This document shows, piece by piece, positions 62,642 to 64,000 of a DNA stretch of 64,000 bases (position 1 is the first letter of the stretch; each line of letters begins with the position of its first letter). Position numbers and translations under genes: made by a program. The notes beneath the pieces are model-generated. The model was given only the letters and a program-made list of their open reading frames with translations. It was not told the DNA's origin and searched no databases. Source of the stretch: REEB76 sp963774895 (GTDB lineage: Bacteria > Pseudomonadota > Gammaproteobacteria > Natronospirales > REEB76); NCBI GenBank assembly GCA_963774895.1, contig CAVZGN010000001.1:372001-436000 (forward strand), given 5' to 3'.

Positions 62642-63724
62642 TTAGTGATTGGCGGACGGGGATTTACTGGAACCAAATAGCGGGTTGTAATGGGTGTCGA
62701 TGGACACTTCCGCGCTCATGCCGGCGCGCAAATCGGGACCATCCGCGGTAGTATCGATGGCGATGCGCACCGGGATGCGCTGCACCACCTTCACCCAATT
62801 GCCGGTGGCATTCTGTGCCGGCAGCACTGAAAATATCGAACCGGTGCCCGGGGCGATGCTTTCCACGGTGCCCTGCCAGTGATGTCCGGGATAGGTATCT
62901 ACCGTGATTTCGACTTGCTCACCGGTGTGCACATACGTGAGCTGCGTCTCCTTGAAGTTGGCATCGATCCAGCGTTTGCCACTCATCACCAGAGCGAATA
63001 CCGGCCGGCCGGCGGTCACCACGTCGCCGGGTTTGATATCCACTTCCGTGACCACACCCGCGGCGGGTGCTGTTATCGTCGTGTAGGAGAGTTCCAGTAC
63101 TGCCTGGTCGCGTTGTGCAACGGCTTGTTGATAGGCGGCTTGCTGGGTGATCGGCATATCAGGATTGCCGCCGAGGCTGGCCTTGATCTGGCCGATCTGC
63201 GCCTCCAGTGTTACGGCTTTCTGTTGAGCCATGGTGAGGTTGGTCTTGAGATCATCCAGACGCGCGGCTGCCACCACGTCGCGTTTCACCAGATTGGTTT
63301 TACGCTGCACATCACGGGTGAGATACGCCACATTGGCTTGCGCACCGGCCAGCTCGGCCTGGGCCGCACGCAGAGATTGCAGTTGGGCGCGCAACTGGTC
63401 ACCCACGTTCTTGAGATTGGCGTTGGCCTGGTCGAGCGCCAGCTGAAACGGTGCAGGGTCAATCACCAACAGCACTTGACCGGGCGCTGCCGCTTGGTTC
63501 TGGGTGACCGGTACGGCGATCACCCGCCCGGCAATCTGTGCCGCCACGCCCACCTGATCGGCGACCACATACGCATTGTCGGTGCTTTGATAGCGCTCAG
63601 TGTGGACCCAATACCAAAGGCCCAGCACGACGAGCAGCAGCGGTCCGGCGACCATCAGTGCGAGTCGCAGTGCACGCGGGTTCTGGGAAAGATTCTGGAA
63701 GGGGTTCATGTTTTTGACATCCAT
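62642..63724 (-). CDS. emrA: Membrane fusion protein EmrA (HlyD family)
   Basis: 360 aa from ATG 63724; ATG 63709 is an alternative start. One N-terminal helix (LALMVAGPLLLVVLGLWYWV), then YQSTDNAYVVADQVGVAAQI, the typical EmrA start of the barrel-sandwich domain, and a coiled-coil hairpin rich in Gln and Ala. The closing part is SAEVSIDTHYNPLF. Links EmrB to the outer-membrane channel. First gene of the minus-strand operon. Confidence 0.94.
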   Translation of the reverse strand: MDVKNMNPFQNLSQNPRALRLALMVAGPLLLVVLGLWYWVHTERYQSTDNAYVVADQVGVAAQIAGRVIAVPVTQNQAAAPGQVLLVIDPAPFQLALDQANANLKNVGDQLRAQLQSLRAAQAELAGAQANVAYLTRDVQRKTNLVKRDVVAAARLDDLKTNLTMAQQKAVTLEAQIGQIKASLGGNPDMPITQQAAYQQAVAQRDQAVLELSYTTITAPAAGVVTEVDIKPGDVVTAGRPVFALVMSGKRWIDANFKETQLTYVHTGEQVEITVDTYPGHHWQGTVESIAPGTGSIFSVLPAQNATGNWVKVVQRIPVRIAIDTTADGPDLRAGMSAEVSIDTHYNPLFGSSKSPSANH

Positions 63725-63743
63725 CAGGGGAGCTGGCAGAATG

Positions 63744-63760
63744 GACTGGACGGTCTAGTC
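63744..63760. promoter_or_regulatory. Palindromic operator between emrA and TolC-like gene
   Basis: GACTGGAC-G-GTCTAGTC, a 17-bp palindrome with one mismatch pair per arm, in the 54-base gap between the divergent starts. Placement fits a MarR- or TetR-type repressor controlling both transcripts. The regulator itself is not in the window. Confidence 0.55.
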
Positions 63761-63778
63761 TAATTTGCCGGGTACTGC

Positions 63779-64000
63779 ATGTCAATTAAGGCCTTACAAA
63801 TCAGAGTCGGAGATCCACAGGCATGCCGCCGCCGTTTGTTTGAATGGCTGTTAATCGGCGTGCTGCTAACCGGCGCAGCGGCTGTGCGCGCCGATACCCT
63901 GGAGCAGGCCTTTGCTCAAGCCTATGGCGGCAATGCGATGATCCAGTCGCAACAAGCGCAACTGAATGCCTCGGATTATGACCTGCAAAAAGCCCGGGCC
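63779..64000 (+). CDS. TolC-type outer membrane efflux protein, 3' end outside window
   Basis: 74 codons from ATG 63779, open to the window end. A basic start, then a signal helix (EWLLIGVLLTGAAAVRA) and DTLEQAFAQAYGGNAMIQSQ, matching the first helix of outer membrane efflux proteins. Divergent from emrA, so a dedicated outer-membrane partner for EmrAB is likely. The C-terminal beta-barrel and tail are not visible. Confidence 0.85.
   Translation, partial: MSIKALQIRVGDPQACRRRLFEWLLIGVLLTGAAAVRADTLEQAFAQAYGGNAMIQSQQAQLNASDYDLQKARA

Overview
The window is about 60% G+C and fully bacterial. Its core gene orders are queA-tgt-yajC-secD-secF, suhB, trmJ-isc genes-ndk-rlmN-pilF-rodZ-hisS-yfgM-bamB-der, and xerD-dsbC. 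Together with SlyD, RodZ, BamB and EmrAB these point to a gammaproteobacterium, most like the Xanthomonadales/Nevskiales side of the class. No rRNA is present, so the genus cannot be named.

Layout. 1-3437: the 3' part of a fused B12-dependent acyl-CoA mutase (IcmF type) carrying two in-frame palindromic-repeat insertions. 3600-4971: a nucleotidyltransferase pair and a DUF2442 protein, followed by a decayed second copy of the icmF 3' end. 5000-6510: small exported or membrane proteins. 6550-11250: an AT-rich accessory block with a 643-aa orphan protein, an HNH endonuclease with a membrane protein behind it, and a divergent gene with a HEPN-like R-x4-H motif. 11388-24200: a run of secreted or membrane enzymes (monohaem cytochrome-like protein, two S9 peptidases, two exported DsrE-like proteins, a frameshifted esterase, a degenerate metallopeptidase) with a DUF2339 protein and an EamA transporter. 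23702-32277: GFA, CBS, SOS-peptidase, M3 peptidase, MFS and acyltransferase genes. 32452-35285: xerD, dsbC, fdxA, a Nudix hydrolase and tRNA-Leu(CAA).

35427-37971 is an ECF sigma / zinc anti-sigma / triple-PDZ operon. 38067-44096 holds tRNA queuosine synthesis (queA, tgt) and the Sec accessory genes (yajC, secD, secF). These are interrupted by a 0.5-kb hairpin-bounded repeat, and a related hairpin follows secF. 44476-45466 is a small AT-rich scar: a frameshifted hydrophobic peptide gene, a small membrane protein and an IS3 OrfA stub. 45593-58657 is the core housekeeping block. Its iron-sulfur part is unusual: two cysteine desulfurases in tandem, an IscU-like protein lacking two of the three cluster cysteines, and an IscA, with no IscR, HscAB or Fdx. 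58699-64000 has slyD, an exported phosphoesterase, an extradiol dioxygenase, and emrB/emrA divergent from the start of a TolC-like gene, with a palindrome between them.

The best leads for something undescribed are the variant Isc cluster, the AT-rich HNH/membrane/HEPN-like block, the repeat traffic in and after icmF, and the sigma/anti-sigma/triple-PDZ operon. Functions come from motif and family recognition by eye. No database search was run.
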